In this document: positions 8,206-18,039 of the stretch, in pieces | Numbering within the stretch: position 1 is the stretch's first letter | How the letters are laid out: each line of letters begins with the position of its first letter | NCBI GenBank assembly: GCA_029238935.1 | Contig: JAQZBN010000005.1 | Coordinates: 62,001 to 126,000 of the forward strand | DNA length: 64,000 nt | Reading direction: 5' to 3' | Origin: Herbinix sp. | GTDB lineage: Bacteria; Bacillota; Clostridia; Lachnospirales; Lachnospiraceae | Notes under the pieces: generated by a model | The model's database searches: none | The model's input: the letters and a program-made list of their open reading frames with translations, nothing else | Told to the model about the DNA's origin: nothing | Translations under genes and position numbers: made by a program

Positions 8206-10024
8206 GAAAGCCTTCTATATTCGTATTTTCAGTGGATTTATGGCTTTTTATCTTACACTCATGCTATTAGTTACTTATGTCGTACAGAATGACTACAGGA
8301 AAAACTATTTATATAACAAAGAAAATGTAGATAGATATAGTTCTGCCTCTTCTATTAAATCGTATATGAATAGTATGGATACTGATCAGATCAAGACTGC
8401 TTTTTATAAATTTCAAGATTTAAAATTTTATTATGATCTTACCTCTTCTAAAAATCACTTAAGTGAGGGGTTTGAGACCTATGCTGTCTTTAATGGCAAC
8501 CACCAACAAATAGCTAAATTTTCCAACCTAATCAGTTATTCCAATACCTCTTTACAGAGGAATAACTCCTCTGGTTCAAACTTTAATTATGAATATATCA
8601 TCTTAGACGATTATATGTCTTATAAACAATTAAAGGAATTGGCACAATGTGTCTCTTTCATTTATCAACAAAAGAGACAACAATACGATAAAATCTTTGA
8701 ATTAGATGACGCGGACCGTAAGGAAAGAGTAAAAAAATATACCGAGTATAAATTAGATATCAAAACAATAACAAAGGAAGACGAGACTCTTTTAGAAGAA
8801 TTTTCGATTACATCAAACGAATGGGAAAAACAAGATCTCGATAGTGATTATTCAGACTATACCTTTCTATCATCAAAAGAGATCTATCATTGGTATAATG
8901 ATAAATTGGAGAGTGACTATGATGAATTCTCATCTTCCCTTTCATTAAATGCCGAAATAGATATCAGTATGCCATATCTAAATTATGGATTGGATGAGTG
9001 GGTCGAATGGATGGACTCCGAGCAGCAAACGAAAGTTAATCGATTATTAGTAGATACTAATGCAGAATATTTAGATATATATCATTATGCGAATACAGGT
9101 TTTGCATTATCCAATGACGATAAATTCCTTACACCCCCGAAGGGACACTTTAAAGTTAGTTTGTATACCGCAGCACCTATTTACTTGGGTTATGATAAGA
9201 ATAACCCATATGAATTATATATATTAACTACCTACCACACCTTTTACCCTTACTTATATGCTTTGGATAATTTAAAATATGTTTATCTCTTTTCCTTTCT
9301 CTTCGGCATTCTATGCGCATTCATTCTTGCCTTTCAATTAAGCAGGCTCCATGAAAAACAGCTATTGTTGGAAAAAAGCCGCAGACACTTTACACAAGCA
9401 ATGGCTCATGAGTTAAAAACCCCCATGGGCATTATCAGAAATTATAGCGAGGGATTGAAAGAAAAGATTGCAGAGGAGAAACGGGAGCATTATTTGAACT
9501 CTATCATAGAGGAAACGCAACATTTGGACAGTCTCGTCCTAACGATGCTGGATCTCTCTAAAATGGATTCCGATCATTTTAAACTGAATTTAGAAGAAGT
9601 ATCATTGAAGAAACTTGTAAATGACATGATTGATAAATACTGGTTAATCCTTACGGAGAAAGATATTAACATTACACTTCATTATGAAAGTGATACGATA
9701 ATCTTAGCGGACAAAGGACGTATGGAGCAAGTCCTAGATAACCTGATCTCCAATGCCCTTGCATACTCTCCAATGCACGAATCTATACTTATTAATCTAA
9801 CCGATCAGAGCTTTTCTATCGAAAACACAGGCATAACTATACCGGAGGATAAACTAAGACATATCTGGGATATGTTCTACCGTGTCGACGAACAAAGAGA
9901 CCGTGAACATTATCATATGGGTCTCGGGTTATATTTAGTAAAGAGAATCTTAGAGATGCATGGAATGAAGTACAAAGTTTACAATACCGGAAATGGAGTG
10001 AGATTTGAGATATCTTATAGCTAA
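8192..10024 (+). CDS. Sensor histidine kinase with large extracellular domain
   Basis: A 610-residue membrane kinase. It has a first membrane segment (about 9-31), an unusually large extracytoplasmic region of about 330 residues rich in Tyr, Ser and Asp with no recognised fold, a second membrane segment (about 365-390), then a HisKA helix pair with phospho-His406 in MAHELKTP and an ATPase domain with the N box NLISNALAYSP and a GLGLYLVKRI G2 box. I see no HAMP domain. The start at 8192 has GGAGGTGG seven bases upstream, inside the response regulator gene. The kinase core is VanS-like; the ligand is unknown. Confidence 0.92.
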   Translation: MKKSKKAFYIRIFSGFMAFYLTLMLLVTYVVQNDYRKNYLYNKENVDRYSSASSIKSYMNSMDTDQIKTAFYKFQDLKFYYDLTSSKNHLSEGFETYAVFNGNHQQIAKFSNLISYSNTSLQRNNSSGSNFNYEYIILDDYMSYKQLKELAQCVSFIYQQKRQQYDKIFELDDADRKERVKKYTEYKLDIKTITKEDETLLEEFSITSNEWEKQDLDSDYSDYTFLSSKEIYHWYNDKLESDYDEFSSSLSLNAEIDISMPYLNYGLDEWVEWMDSEQQTKVNRLLVDTNAEYLDIYHYANTGFALSNDDKFLTPPKGHFKVSLYTAAPIYLGYDKNNPYELYILTTYHTFYPYLYALDNLKYVYLFSFLFGILCAFILAFQLSRLHEKQLLLEKSRRHFTQAMAHELKTPMGIIRNYSEGLKEKIAEEKREHYLNSIIEETQHLDSLVLTMLDLSKMDSDHFKLNLEEVSLKKLVNDMIDKYWLILTEKDINITLHYESDTIILADKGRMEQVLDNLISNALAYSPMHESILINLTDQSFSIENTGITIPEDKLRHIWDMFYRVDEQRDREHYHMGLGLYLVKRILEMHGMKYKVYNTGNGVRFEISYS

Positions 10025-10057
10025 TGCATTAATAATATTCAACATCATAAATATTGA

Positions 10058-10103
10058 ACATTAAACCTACAACAGCATCATTAACCTGTTGTAAGTTTAA
10101 TGT
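10058..10103 (+). terminator. Terminator hairpin after the two-component operon
   Basis: An 18-base arm (10058-10075) pairs with 10086-10103 with a single mismatch, around a 10-base loop, followed by a short T run. The rest of the gap to 10270 holds no gene. Confidence 0.65.
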
Positions 10104-10270
10104 TTTATAGGATCATTATTTATGGACAAAGATTCATATGATAAAAGAGAAGTTCCTTCTCAAAGGTTATTGTTTAGCAGGGTTGCAAACATAATCCACT
10201 GAGTAAACTTCTCTAAAATTAACTATACATCCCAACAGATATTCCCATTCATTTAACCTCTTATGTATCA

Positions 10271-11566
10271 TCATTTGTTAAGTTCCTCAATCTTCTCTAT
10301 CATAAATTTCGTATTAATAATAAACCACATTTGAGCATAGTATCTCATAATATTCCATACAGAAATACCTGCAAGATCATATTCTGGAAGCAAATCGGAC
10401 AGAGCATCAATACTTCTAGCATCTTTAAACCATACGAGATGGAGCTCTCCATGTTCGTTCGTATATAAAAAATAAGGTGCCTGGGATACTTCGTCGTATT
10501 GGATTGGCACATTAGCCAGAGCAGCCAGTTCCACCGCCACATCATAAGTGATTGATCTAGCCATAGTATATCCCGGGATATACGGTAATTGCCAATCATA
10601 TCCAATCAGAGGAAAGCCTAAGTATACCTTCTCATGTGGCACTACCGATGTTATATTTTCAATTACCTCCCTTACTATGTTGATGGGAGTTCCAGATGCG
10701 GGAGGGCCAAAGGAATATGCCCAGTCATAGGATAAGAAAAGCACTCCATCTGCATTTTCACCTATCACTGTATAATCCATATTCTCATAAGTCATTTCGA
10801 TTCCTTCTATATAGGTACGAGGAGTAATTGTTAATAGTAATCGGAAACCTTCCTCTTTCAGACGTTTACTCATGCGCTTCACGTACTCTTCCACTAGGGT
10901 ACGATTTTCCGGACGCATATATTTCAAGTAGATATTTAGTCCGTAATAACCCTTTTCCTTTAATTTACGGATAACATTTTCAATTAATCGCTCCTGCACT
11001 TCCACACTATTTAACATATTGGTTGCTACTTCAAAGCTACCAACTCCTCTCTCCGATAGGGTCGATAAAAGCATCATAGGAGCAACGCCGTATTCTTTTG
11101 CTAACTTTATAACTTCACCATCGTCAATATCAACAATATTTCCCTCCCAGGTATATTGATAGTTAAATACGGTTAGATAGGTTAAGAAAGGTAGCGTCTT
11201 TCTCAGAGTATCTCTATTAATAAAGGGATAGGTATACCCACTGATTTCTATTTTTCTAATTTTATCAGAGTCATAACTAATAACAATCGTTTCGCCAGGA
11301 TAAAGGGTATTTCGATCAGCGAGATATGGGTTATTGCGTAAGAGCTGCATGATTGAAACATCGTATTTCTTTGCTATCTGTGCTATAGCATCACCCGCTT
11401 GAACTGTATAAGTGAGCAATGGATGTACGATAACTACGGTCTGACCTACAACCAAATCCTTCGGATTCGTAATATCATTCTCCTGTATGAGCCTTTCCAC
11501 AGGAATACTATATCTAGCAGATATTAACTCTATGGTATCTCCAGCTTCCACTACATGGATTATCAT
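10271..11566 (-). CDS. Second LysM-GH18 spore-wall-type protein, catalytic motif lost
   Basis: A 431-residue paralogue of the gene at 5714-7000, with the same layout: LysM at about 3-47 and 52-96, then a GH18-like barrel opening with GYTYPFINRDTLRKTLPFL, typical of SleL/YaaH-like proteins. No signal peptide. The expected DGxxxDxE is YGLNIYLK at 208-215, with Tyr213 and Lys215 in place of the catalytic Asp and Glu, so it too is predicted inactive as a glycosidase. The ATG at 11566 follows GAGG by 6 bases and aligns with the start of its paralogue. It points back toward the two-component system. The 475-base gap upstream of it is AT-rich and shows no gene. Confidence 0.85.
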   Translation of the reverse strand: MIIHVVEAGDTIELISARYSIPVERLIQENDITNPKDLVVGQTVVIVHPLLTYTVQAGDAIAQIAKKYDVSIMQLLRNNPYLADRNTLYPGETIVISYDSDKIRKIEISGYTYPFINRDTLRKTLPFLTYLTVFNYQYTWEGNIVDIDDGEVIKLAKEYGVAPMMLLSTLSERGVGSFEVATNMLNSVEVQERLIENVIRKLKEKGYYGLNIYLKYMRPENRTLVEEYVKRMSKRLKEEGFRLLLTITPRTYIEGIEMTYENMDYTVIGENADGVLFLSYDWAYSFGPPASGTPINIVREVIENITSVVPHEKVYLGFPLIGYDWQLPYIPGYTMARSITYDVAVELAALANVPIQYDEVSQAPYFLYTNEHGELHLVWFKDARSIDALSDLLPEYDLAGISVWNIMRYYAQMWFIINTKFMIEKIEELNK

Positions 11567-12041
11567 AAACAACCTCGATATAACTATTATTTATAATATA
11601 TGTTACATCTATCGTATTATAACGAAGTATATCTTACAAAAAAATGAAGAATTTATCTTTCTCTTATTTATTAATATACTACATAATTTTTATACCCTTT
11701 TTGTGAAACTCTAATCAATATGTTCTTAAATATTATCATTATAAATCAACCCTAATCTATTTCGTTCCAATGAAATAATAATGCATATGGATAAAGATTG
11801 CGTAAGAGCAGTATTTATTCCTTATCCTTAGATGAATTTAACCTACGCATCTAAAAATCCGAAAGGAACAAGCTTTATTGTATTACAATATCAAAATATT
11901 GATTAATACTTCACATTGTATTATAATATTTCATACGAATTATGGTATTTTACTCTAGGTAAATATAGTATCTGTAGCAACACACGATAAAGATATAAGG
12001 CTGTGACAATAATACAAAACATATGTGAAGGGAAATTTACT

Positions 12042-12443
12042 ATGGCTAAGAAAATGAATAAGCAAGCAAATGATAAACCTGTTATTAATTATATCGATCT
12101 TCTTTATATGACTACTGCACAAATTACTGCAAAAGATATCGCAGACTATCTAACCGATGCCGCTGCTGTGGAAGTTGAGCTTTGGGAGGAGATGAATGTC
12201 CTTGAGCTCGTATTATCAAACGACGGTTCTGTTGACTTTGAACCATTAGCCCTTCCTTTTAAAGATCCTTCCGATACTGCTTTTGTAAAGAACAGAAAGA
12301 TTCAAACTGTTTTTGCTATTCAGTGTAAGCAAACAGACCTTGCTGTAGTAAAACCTTACTTTGAGCAATTAATCGAGCAATTTTCCGGATTTGTTTGTGC
12401 TGATTCAGAGGACTTTAAACCTGTTTATGTAGGTACTATATAA
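12042..12443 (+). CDS. Conserved-looking hypothetical protein, acidic, 133 residues
   Basis: I do not recognise this gene. The protein is 133 residues, soluble, acidic apart from a short Lys-rich N-terminus, with a predicted alternating helix/strand pattern (a long ITAKDIADYLTDAAAVEVELW segment) and no Cys pattern, signal peptide or membrane segment. The ATG at 12042 has GAAGGGAA about 8 bases upstream; an in-frame start 13 codons earlier lacks a site. Codon use looks like that of neighbouring genes. It sits 116 bases before azlC, with no terminator between them, so it could be co-transcribed with azlCD. Confidence 0.7.
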   Translation: MAKKMNKQANDKPVINYIDLLYMTTAQITAKDIADYLTDAAAVEVELWEEMNVLELVLSNDGSVDFEPLALPFKDPSDTAFVKNRKIQTVFAIQCKQTDLAVVKPYFEQLIEQFSGFVCADSEDFKPVYVGTI

Positions 12444-12559
12444 CGTTTTAATTTACTGCTACTGGCTCTTACCTCTATCCTATATTATCATACTTATGAT
12501 TTTTTGTAATTGTTGGTATTCACTAATCGTTATTTAAGATTATACAAAGGAGATTTATG

Positions 12560-13261
12560 ATGAGCAATAAAAAAGCAGCCTTACAGGCTGCTATTCCTTA
12601 TACGCTTCCGGTCTTTACCGGATATATTGTCTTAGGTGCTGCCTTTGGTATCCTGATGGACAGCAAAGGTCTCTCTTTGTTTTGGACCATATTTGCCAGC
12701 CTCTTTGTTTATGCTGGCTCCATGCAGTTTGTATCGGTTGCTTTACTTTCCGCTGGTTTTGACCCACTATATACCTTTTTTATAACCATTGCGGTAAATG
12801 CACGGCATTTATTTTATGGAGTTTCCATGCTTCATCGATATAAAGGAACTGGTAAATTAAAACCATATCTTATCTTTTCCCTTACCGATGAAAGCTTTTC
12901 GATCCTATGTTCCTCAGAACCCCCTGTGGGCATTGACCGAACATTATTTATGTTTTATATTTCGCTACTCAATCATATCTACTGGGTGCTGGGATCCATT
13001 CTCGGTGGTGTGATCGGAAGTATGTTTACTTTTAATACAACTGGAATTGATTTTGTACTTACAGCGTTATTTGTTGTTATCCTAATCAATCAGTGGAAAG
13101 CGACTACCAACCACATACCTGCTATCATTGGAATCGTCAGTGCCATCCTTTGTCGCATTCTCTTTGGGGCAGATGATTTTATCATTCCCTCTATGGTACT
13201 TATACTTTTCTTTGTATCCATATTAAAGGCTCCTATGGTAGCACGAAAAGGCGGTGAATAA
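12560..13261 (+). CDS. azlC: AzlC-family branched-chain amino acid exporter subunit
   Basis: A 233-residue polytopic membrane protein of the AzlC family, the large subunit of the AzlCD exporter of branched-chain amino acids and analogues. It has the N-terminal GAAFGILMDSKGL region and NARHLFYGVS, typical of the family, and about six or seven hydrophobic segments. Two adjacent ATGs exist (12557 and 12560); the second is better spaced from AAAGGAG. azlD begins one base after its stop codon, so the pair is one unit. Confidence 0.92.
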   Translation: MSNKKAALQAAIPYTLPVFTGYIVLGAAFGILMDSKGLSLFWTIFASLFVYAGSMQFVSVALLSAGFDPLYTFFITIAVNARHLFYGVSMLHRYKGTGKLKPYLIFSLTDESFSILCSSEPPVGIDRTLFMFYISLLNHIYWVLGSILGGVIGSMFTFNTTGIDFVLTALFVVILINQWKATTNHIPAIIGIVSAILCRILFGADDFIIPSMVLILFFVSILKAPMVARKGGE

Positions 13262-13262
13262 C

Positions 13263-13598
13263 ATGAAGCTATCTACAGATCAATTATTTATCTTCTTCGG
13301 AATTATTGCTCTTGTAACTTTATTAACCCGGTTACTTCCTTTTCTACTATTTCCTGAGAAGAAAGAGATTCCGAAATACATAAAATACCTTGCAGATGTA
13401 TTGCCCTATACGATTATCGGCATGCTGGTCGTATATTGCCTTAAAAATATCTCCTTTACCGGCTCCACCCATGCAATTCCCGAGATTATCAGTATCTCTG
13501 TGATTGTTGTACTGCATCTATGGAAAAAGAATACCCTCTTAAGTATTGGTGTTGGAAGCTTACTCTATATGTTTTTTGTTCAATACATATTTGTATAA
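13263..13598 (+). CDS. azlD: AzlD-family branched-chain amino acid exporter subunit
   Basis: A 112-residue protein with about four membrane segments, the small partner of AzlC. The family signature region TLLTRLLPFLLFP and the GMLVVYCLK helix are present. The ATG at 13263 is one base after the azlC stop; a GTG three codons upstream overlaps azlC and is less likely. An imperfect AT-rich inverted repeat at about 13622-13651 may end transcription. Confidence 0.9.
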   Translation: MKLSTDQLFIFFGIIALVTLLTRLLPFLLFPEKKEIPKYIKYLADVLPYTIIGMLVVYCLKNISFTGSTHAIPEIISISVIVVLHLWKKNTLLSIGVGSLLYMFFVQYIFV

Positions 13599-13722
13599 TT
13601 AACTTATGAATAATTAATTTCGTATAACTAATTTTTGATTAATTAAATTAGTATACTTAATTTCACTATGTACATATGAAGCATATATTGTTACATTTTT
13701 AAGGGCTATGCTTCTGATGCTT

Positions 13723-14796
13723 TTAAATAATTTCTATTATTTTTATTTTTCTTTCCTTGGATAAATCGATGTAGGTATCACCAATTCGTATGATTGGTTT
13801 TGCCAGTGAATATTTATTAATCATGATAACTTCACCCTGGCGGCCATCATTTAAACGGACGATATTATGAAGATAGGAATGAACAATTCGTTCTAAGAAT
13901 ACCATAAGGTAATGAGGGTCGTATTTTTGCAAACCTTCCCGCTCGAATTCAGCCACTACGTCAAAGGGACAGAATGCATCTCTGTATTTTCTCTTCGATG
14001 TCATGGCATCGTATACATCAGCTATGGCAATAATTTTAGAAAACTCATCAATCTTATCCCTAGTAAAGCAATTAGGATAACCACTGCCATCACATCGCTC
14101 ATGATGCATGAGAGTGGCATATTTTATCCGAATATCAATGGGTTGATCCATAATTAGCTGATAGCCCTTAGTGGTATGGGTCTTAATGATATTAAATTCA
14201 TCCTCGGTTAGTTTATTATTCTTTGCTAAGATTTCCTTTGGAATGAGCATTTTACCGATATCATGCATCAAACCGCTTAAGGTTAATATTTTTGTATCTT
14301 CTGGAGAAAATTTCAACCAATCAGCAAAAATATGGCAAATCAATGCCACATTTAGGGAATGAACGAAGGTGATATCATCGTTATTTCTTATGCCATGAAG
14401 CATCTCCATGATATGAGATCCGTTGCGGCTATCTGCTAGAATACGACCTGTATTTTTAAGTAATGCATCAAGATTAACCTCACTATTGCCATGTGCAATC
14501 TGGCCAAAATTATCTTCAATATGGTCTATGGTTGCTACATAGTTATGACTAAACTTCTTAAAATCTTCACTATTTCTCAGAGTTTCAATATATGACTCAA
14601 TTTGAATCATATCCTGTTCCGGTTCATCCTTCTGAATATAAAAACCATAAATCCCATAAAAACGAAGTCTTGAAATCATTTTTGGTTCTAGCACGCTACC
14701 CTTTGGTAACACCAATTGATTGTTCGTTGCATAGACATCATTCGCAACTACCATACCGGACTGAGCTTGGTCGGTTCTGATTCTGATTGCCTCCAT
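13723..14796 (-). CDS. HD-GYP domain phosphodiesterase (c-di-GMP family)
   Basis: A 357-residue cytoplasmic protein. An N-terminal domain (about 1-90) is followed by an HD-GYP domain with LMHDIGK, the HHERCDGSGYP signature and AIADVYDAMTS. HD-GYP proteins commonly hydrolyse cyclic di-GMP or related dinucleotides through a two- or three-metal site. No receiver, PAS or membrane sensor is attached. The ATG at 14796 follows AAGGGG. It ends a five-gene minus-strand cluster and has a clear paralogue at 49279-50364 with the same domain order, including the GMVVANDVY-like opening. Confidence 0.88.
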   Translation of the reverse strand: MEAIRIRTDQAQSGMVVANDVYATNNQLVLPKGSVLEPKMISRLRFYGIYGFYIQKDEPEQDMIQIESYIETLRNSEDFKKFSHNYVATIDHIEDNFGQIAHGNSEVNLDALLKNTGRILADSRNGSHIMEMLHGIRNNDDITFVHSLNVALICHIFADWLKFSPEDTKILTLSGLMHDIGKMLIPKEILAKNNKLTEDEFNIIKTHTTKGYQLIMDQPIDIRIKYATLMHHERCDGSGYPNCFTRDKIDEFSKIIAIADVYDAMTSKRKYRDAFCPFDVVAEFEREGLQKYDPHYLMVFLERIVHSYLHNIVRLNDGRQGEVIMINKYSLAKPIIRIGDTYIDLSKERKIKIIEII

Positions 14797-14846
14797 CCTA
14801 ATTCCCCTTTACAAAAAACCATGATCTTTAGTAACACGATTAACAT

Positions 14847-15428
14847 TTATTCCGAAAGACTGCCTTCCATCAAAATTGCTCTACAGGGAGCTCCATCACT
14901 GCCACCAAGTTTTAACGGAGCAGCAAACAAAAAATATTCACCTTCAGAAACTTCATTTAAAACAAGCCCTTCTAGCAATAAAACATCTTGAGATAACAGT
15001 TCCAGATGAACCTCCATAGGCTGTCCTACGGGACCAAAACTCTGGCTTTCGATACCTACTAGCTCTATCTTAAATTCATTCAATAGTTTTGCGACTTCTA
15101 TGGTTACTATATCGTCTCCCTTAAATATAAGTCGTTTATGGCTCTTTGAAAGAATCTCACGGAGCCCTTCCAGATCTTGATTCCTAAGTGTCACCACAGT
15201 GCATGGGCCAATACAACGGCTGAGCTCAATTTGATCGATCGGTTTTCCCTGTTCTATAAAATGATAGGGCGAATCCATATGAGTTCCATTGTGTGCCCCC
15301 ATGGAAAAAGAAGTGAGATTACAGGGAGCTCCCTCCGTAATCTTTAAAGCTCTAACATACTCTGGTCTGGGATCTCCAGGATAAACTCTTCCAGAAAATA
15401 CTTCTTGTGTGATATCATAAAATTTCAT
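14847..15428 (-). CDS. Cyclase family protein (kynurenine formamidase-like metal hydrolase)
   Basis: A 193-residue metal-dependent hydrolase of the cyclase/KynB fold. The family motif HxGTHxDxP is intact as HNGTHMDSP at 46-54, and the opening MKFYDITQEV with YPGDPRP is typical. KynB-type members hydrolyse N-formylkynurenine, but many relatives act on other amides or lactones, and no kynurenine genes are near, so the substrate is unknown. The start at 15428 has AAGGAG eight bases upstream; its ribosome binding site lies next to the exoA stop, 10 bases away, implying co-transcription. Confidence 0.85.
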   Translation of the reverse strand: MKFYDITQEVFSGRVYPGDPRPEYVRALKITEGAPCNLTSFSMGAHNGTHMDSPYHFIEQGKPIDQIELSRCIGPCTVVTLRNQDLEGLREILSKSHKRLIFKGDDIVTIEVAKLLNEFKIELVGIESQSFGPVGQPMEVHLELLSQDVLLLEGLVLNEVSEGEYFLFAAPLKLGGSDGAPCRAILMEGSLSE

Positions 15429-15438
15429 AGTGTACTCC

Positions 15439-16194
15439 TTACTCTGAAAGGATAAGTTCAACCGGACAATGGTCACTGCCTAGTACATTGCTATGGATCA
15501 CACTATCCTCAATTTTATCCTTCAGTCGTTCAGAAACAACGAAATAATCAATACGCCATCCGGCATTCTTCTCTCTTGCCCGGAACATGTAAGACCACCA
15601 GGTATAAGCCCCTTCTAATTCCGGATATTTATAGCGGAAGGTATCGATAAAGCCACTCTCTAAGAATATGGTCATCTTTTCCCGCTCTTCTTTGGTAAAT
15701 CCCGCATTATTTGTGTTCGTCTTCGGATTCTTAAGGTCAATTTCTTTATGGGCTACGTTTAAATCACCACACACAATGACCGGCTTCTTCTGATCCAGCC
15801 CTATCAAATACTGAAGGAAATCCACTTCCCATTCCATTCGATAGGAGAGTCTCGCCAGTTCCCTTTGCGAATTAGGTGTATACACCGTCACCAGATAGAA
15901 TTCCTCATATTCTAATGTAATCACTCGACCTTCATCATTATGCTTGTCCATACAAAGATCATAGCATACCGAAAGCGGTTCCTTCTTCGTAAATATTGCA
16001 GTACCGGAATAACCTTTTTTCACTGCAGAGTTAAAATACTGATAATATCCATCAAATGAGATATCTACCTGCTCCGGTTGAAGTTTGGTTTCCTGTAAAC
16101 AGAAGAAATCTGCATCTACTTCTTTAAAAAAATCCTCAAAGCCTTTATTTAAAACAGCTCTTAACCCATTTACATTCCATGAAACAAATTTCAT
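15439..16194 (-). CDS. exoA: Exodeoxyribonuclease III (AP endonuclease)
   Basis: A 251-residue member of the ExoIII/APE1 family, which incises abasic sites in base excision repair. The metal and catalytic motifs are present: WNVNG near the N-terminus, LQETK, GDLNVAH and GSDHCP. Length is standard. It lies between a HAD phosphatase and the cyclase gene in a closely packed minus-strand cluster. The ribosome binding site is modest (AGAAAGG). Confidence 0.96.
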   Translation of the reverse strand: MKFVSWNVNGLRAVLNKGFEDFFKEVDADFFCLQETKLQPEQVDISFDGYYQYFNSAVKKGYSGTAIFTKKEPLSVCYDLCMDKHNDEGRVITLEYEEFYLVTVYTPNSQRELARLSYRMEWEVDFLQYLIGLDQKKPVIVCGDLNVAHKEIDLKNPKTNTNNAGFTKEEREKMTIFLESGFIDTFRYKYPELEGAYTWWSYMFRAREKNAGWRIDYFVVSERLKDKIEDSVIHSNVLGSDHCPVELILSE

Positions 16195-16215
16195 TTAACA
16201 CCTGTACCTTTCTAT

Positions 16216-16863
16216 TTACTCACCTGTAAGAAGCTCTTGTAATTCCTTGACTGTGCTGACAATCTTATCAGCTCCTGCGAAAGCAAGTTCATCTCTATCT
16301 CCGTATCCATATAAAACTCCAATGGATGATAGGCCTACCTGCTTCGCTCCCTCGATATCGTATTTACGATCTCCCACCATGATTGTGGCAGCTAATTCTA
16401 CTATATTATTCTTCTCTAACGCATAGCGGATAACTTCTTCCTTCGAAGATCTACTTCCGTCCATGGTTGCTCCGCAGATATCATCAAAATATTGTGCCAG
16501 TTCAAAATGTTGCAAAATCTTCTTTGCCATAAGTTCTGGTTTAGAGGTAGCTACAATCAGTTTCTTTCCCAACGCTTTCACACTACTTAGAAGATTCTCC
16601 ATTCCATTGTATACTATATTCTCATATAAGCCGGTAACTTCGAAATATTCTCTGTACTTCTTAACTGCTTCTTCTGCTTCGGTTACGGAAAATCCATAAA
16701 AGTCCATGAAACTATCTCTGAGCGGAGGCCCTATAAATTTACATAGGGTATCCAAATCGTCTACTTCTATATTCCAAAATTTTAATGCATATTGTATGGA
16801 TTTTGTAATACCTTCCTTAGGGTCAGTAATTGTTCCGTCTAAATCCATCAGAATATATTTCAT
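16216..16863 (-). CDS. HAD-superfamily phosphatase (Gph/PgpP-like)
   Basis: A 215-residue HAD hydrolase with DLDGT at 7-11 (nucleophile Asp7, acid/base Asp9), an alpha-helical C1 cap (about 17-85), the motif II Ser/Thr in VATSKPE, Lys in SSKEEVI and the motif IV MVGDRKYDIEGA. It resembles phosphoglycolate phosphatase / pyrophosphatase PpaX-like proteins or HAD 5'-nucleotidases; the substrate cannot be told from sequence. Its ATG overlaps the stop codon of the DUF951 gene by 4 bases (ATGA), so the two are translationally coupled. Confidence 0.9.
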   Translation of the reverse strand: MKYILMDLDGTITDPKEGITKSIQYALKFWNIEVDDLDTLCKFIGPPLRDSFMDFYGFSVTEAEEAVKKYREYFEVTGLYENIVYNGMENLLSSVKALGKKLIVATSKPELMAKKILQHFELAQYFDDICGATMDGSRSSKEEVIRYALEKNNIVELAATIMVGDRKYDIEGAKQVGLSSIGVLYGYGDRDELAFAGADKIVSTVKELQELLTGE

Positions 16864-17063
16864 AAGGACTTCCTTTCCTTATCCTGTGGCTTTTTTTCTA
16901 ATTTAATACTTTTTTCTACTTGCTTTCTGGGCAACATAACCTGATGGCCACAACCCATACATTTCAATCGAAAATCCATACCCACTCTAAGAATTTCCCA
17001 CTCACTGCTTCCACAAGGATGTTGTTTTTTGAGTTTTATGACTTCTCCAACCTTAAGTTCCAT
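16860..17063 (-). CDS. DUF951 small zinc-ribbon-like protein
   Basis: A 67-residue protein of the DUF951 family found across Firmicutes, with the hallmark KxHPCGSSEWEI, GMDFRLKCMGCGH and VMLPR. Three Cys and two His suggest metal binding. Function is unknown. A strong AGGAGG precedes the ATG. It is the first gene of the cluster that continues with the HAD phosphatase, exoA, the cyclase and the HD-GYP protein. Confidence 0.9.
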   Translation of the reverse strand: MELKVGEVIKLKKQHPCGSSEWEILRVGMDFRLKCMGCGHQVMLPRKQVEKSIKLEKKPQDKERKSL

Positions 17064-17211
17064 TGAAATCCCTCCTACTTCCCAATACTCCTATATTATA
17101 CCACAATTTGTCACAATCACAAGTCAAACCGTTGTTGCGAATGACATTCCGATTCCTTGTTTCCTAATCAATAGAGGAATTATTTCCCATATATTTTATT
17201 AAAAATACATA

Positions 17212-17240
17212 TTGCTTTTTTATACGATATGGTATAGTAT
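17212..17240 (+). promoter_or_regulatory. Promoter of the hemolysin III homologue
   Basis: TTGCTT is followed after 17 bases by TAGTAT, with an overlapping TGG-TATAGT extended -10. The leader of about 115 bases includes a 7-bp hairpin (TGTTATT with AATAACA) before the ribosome binding site. Confidence 0.45.
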
Positions 17241-17359
17241 GTAAATATACCTGATGTAGTATTGATTACTACATATGCAATTTTTCATTTCTACATGTTG
17301 CATAATAGGACTGTTATTGTTTCATAATAACATATCATAATTAAAAGGAGTTGGTTTTT

Positions 17360-18034
17360 ATGACAGATAAAATTAAGAAAGCAAAAGATCCGGGAAGCGC
17401 TATAACACATCTGATTGGTACCCTAATGGCAGTGTTTGCTGCAACACCTCTTCTAATTAAAGCTGCAGGACATCCTGACTTTATTCATATTGCTTCCCTA
17501 GGGGTTTTTATACTCAGTATGATTTTATTATATGTAGCAAGTACGGTTTACCATACCTTTAATAAGACAACGAAGATAAATCGTCGTTTGAAGAAATTTG
17601 ATCATATGATGATCTACGTTTTAATTGCCGGAACCTATACTCCGATCTGTTTAATTGTATTAGGAGGAGCCACCGGTATTGCACTTTTAACTATCATATG
17701 GAGCATGGCAATCGCGGGCATCGTATTAACCGCTTTTTGGGTTCATTGTCCAAAATGGTTTTCATCTGTAATCTATATCGCTATGGGTTGGACCTGCGTT
17801 CTGGCATTTACACAAATTATTAATTCACTTCCGGCGCAAGCGTTCCACTGGCTCTTAGCAGGTGGAATTATATACACCATCGGTGGTGTAATCTACGCTT
17901 TAAAGCTTCCAATCTTTAACGGCAAACACAAATACTTTGGTTCCCATGAGATTTTCCACCTCTTTGTTATGGGTGGTAGCCTTTGTCACTTTATTTTAAT
18001 GTATTATTTCATCGCAGAAATGCCAATTAAATAA
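17360..18034 (+). CDS. Hemolysin III / YqfA / progestin-AdipoQ receptor family membrane protein
   Basis: A 224-residue seven-helix membrane protein of the HlyIII/PAQR family. The family's zinc ligands are visible: Ser/His in VASTVYHTF, Asp near KFDHMMIY, and the C-terminal pair in HEIFHLFV. Despite the historical name, most members are not toxins; some have hydrolase-like sites and affect membrane lipids. The ATG at 17360 is nine bases after AAAAGGAG; an in-frame TTG three codons earlier is too close to it. It is monocistronic. Confidence 0.92.
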   Translation: MTDKIKKAKDPGSAITHLIGTLMAVFAATPLLIKAAGHPDFIHIASLGVFILSMILLYVASTVYHTFNKTTKINRRLKKFDHMMIYVLIAGTYTPICLIVLGGATGIALLTIIWSMAIAGIVLTAFWVHCPKWFSSVIYIAMGWTCVLAFTQIINSLPAQAFHWLLAGGIIYTIGGVIYALKLPIFNGKHKYFGSHEIFHLFVMGGSLCHFILMYYFIAEMPIK

Positions 18035-18039
18035 ATAAA

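Noticed and set aside
14716-14991. 91-codon plus-strand frame
   Set aside because: It is antisense to the HD-GYP and cyclase genes and has no start signals.
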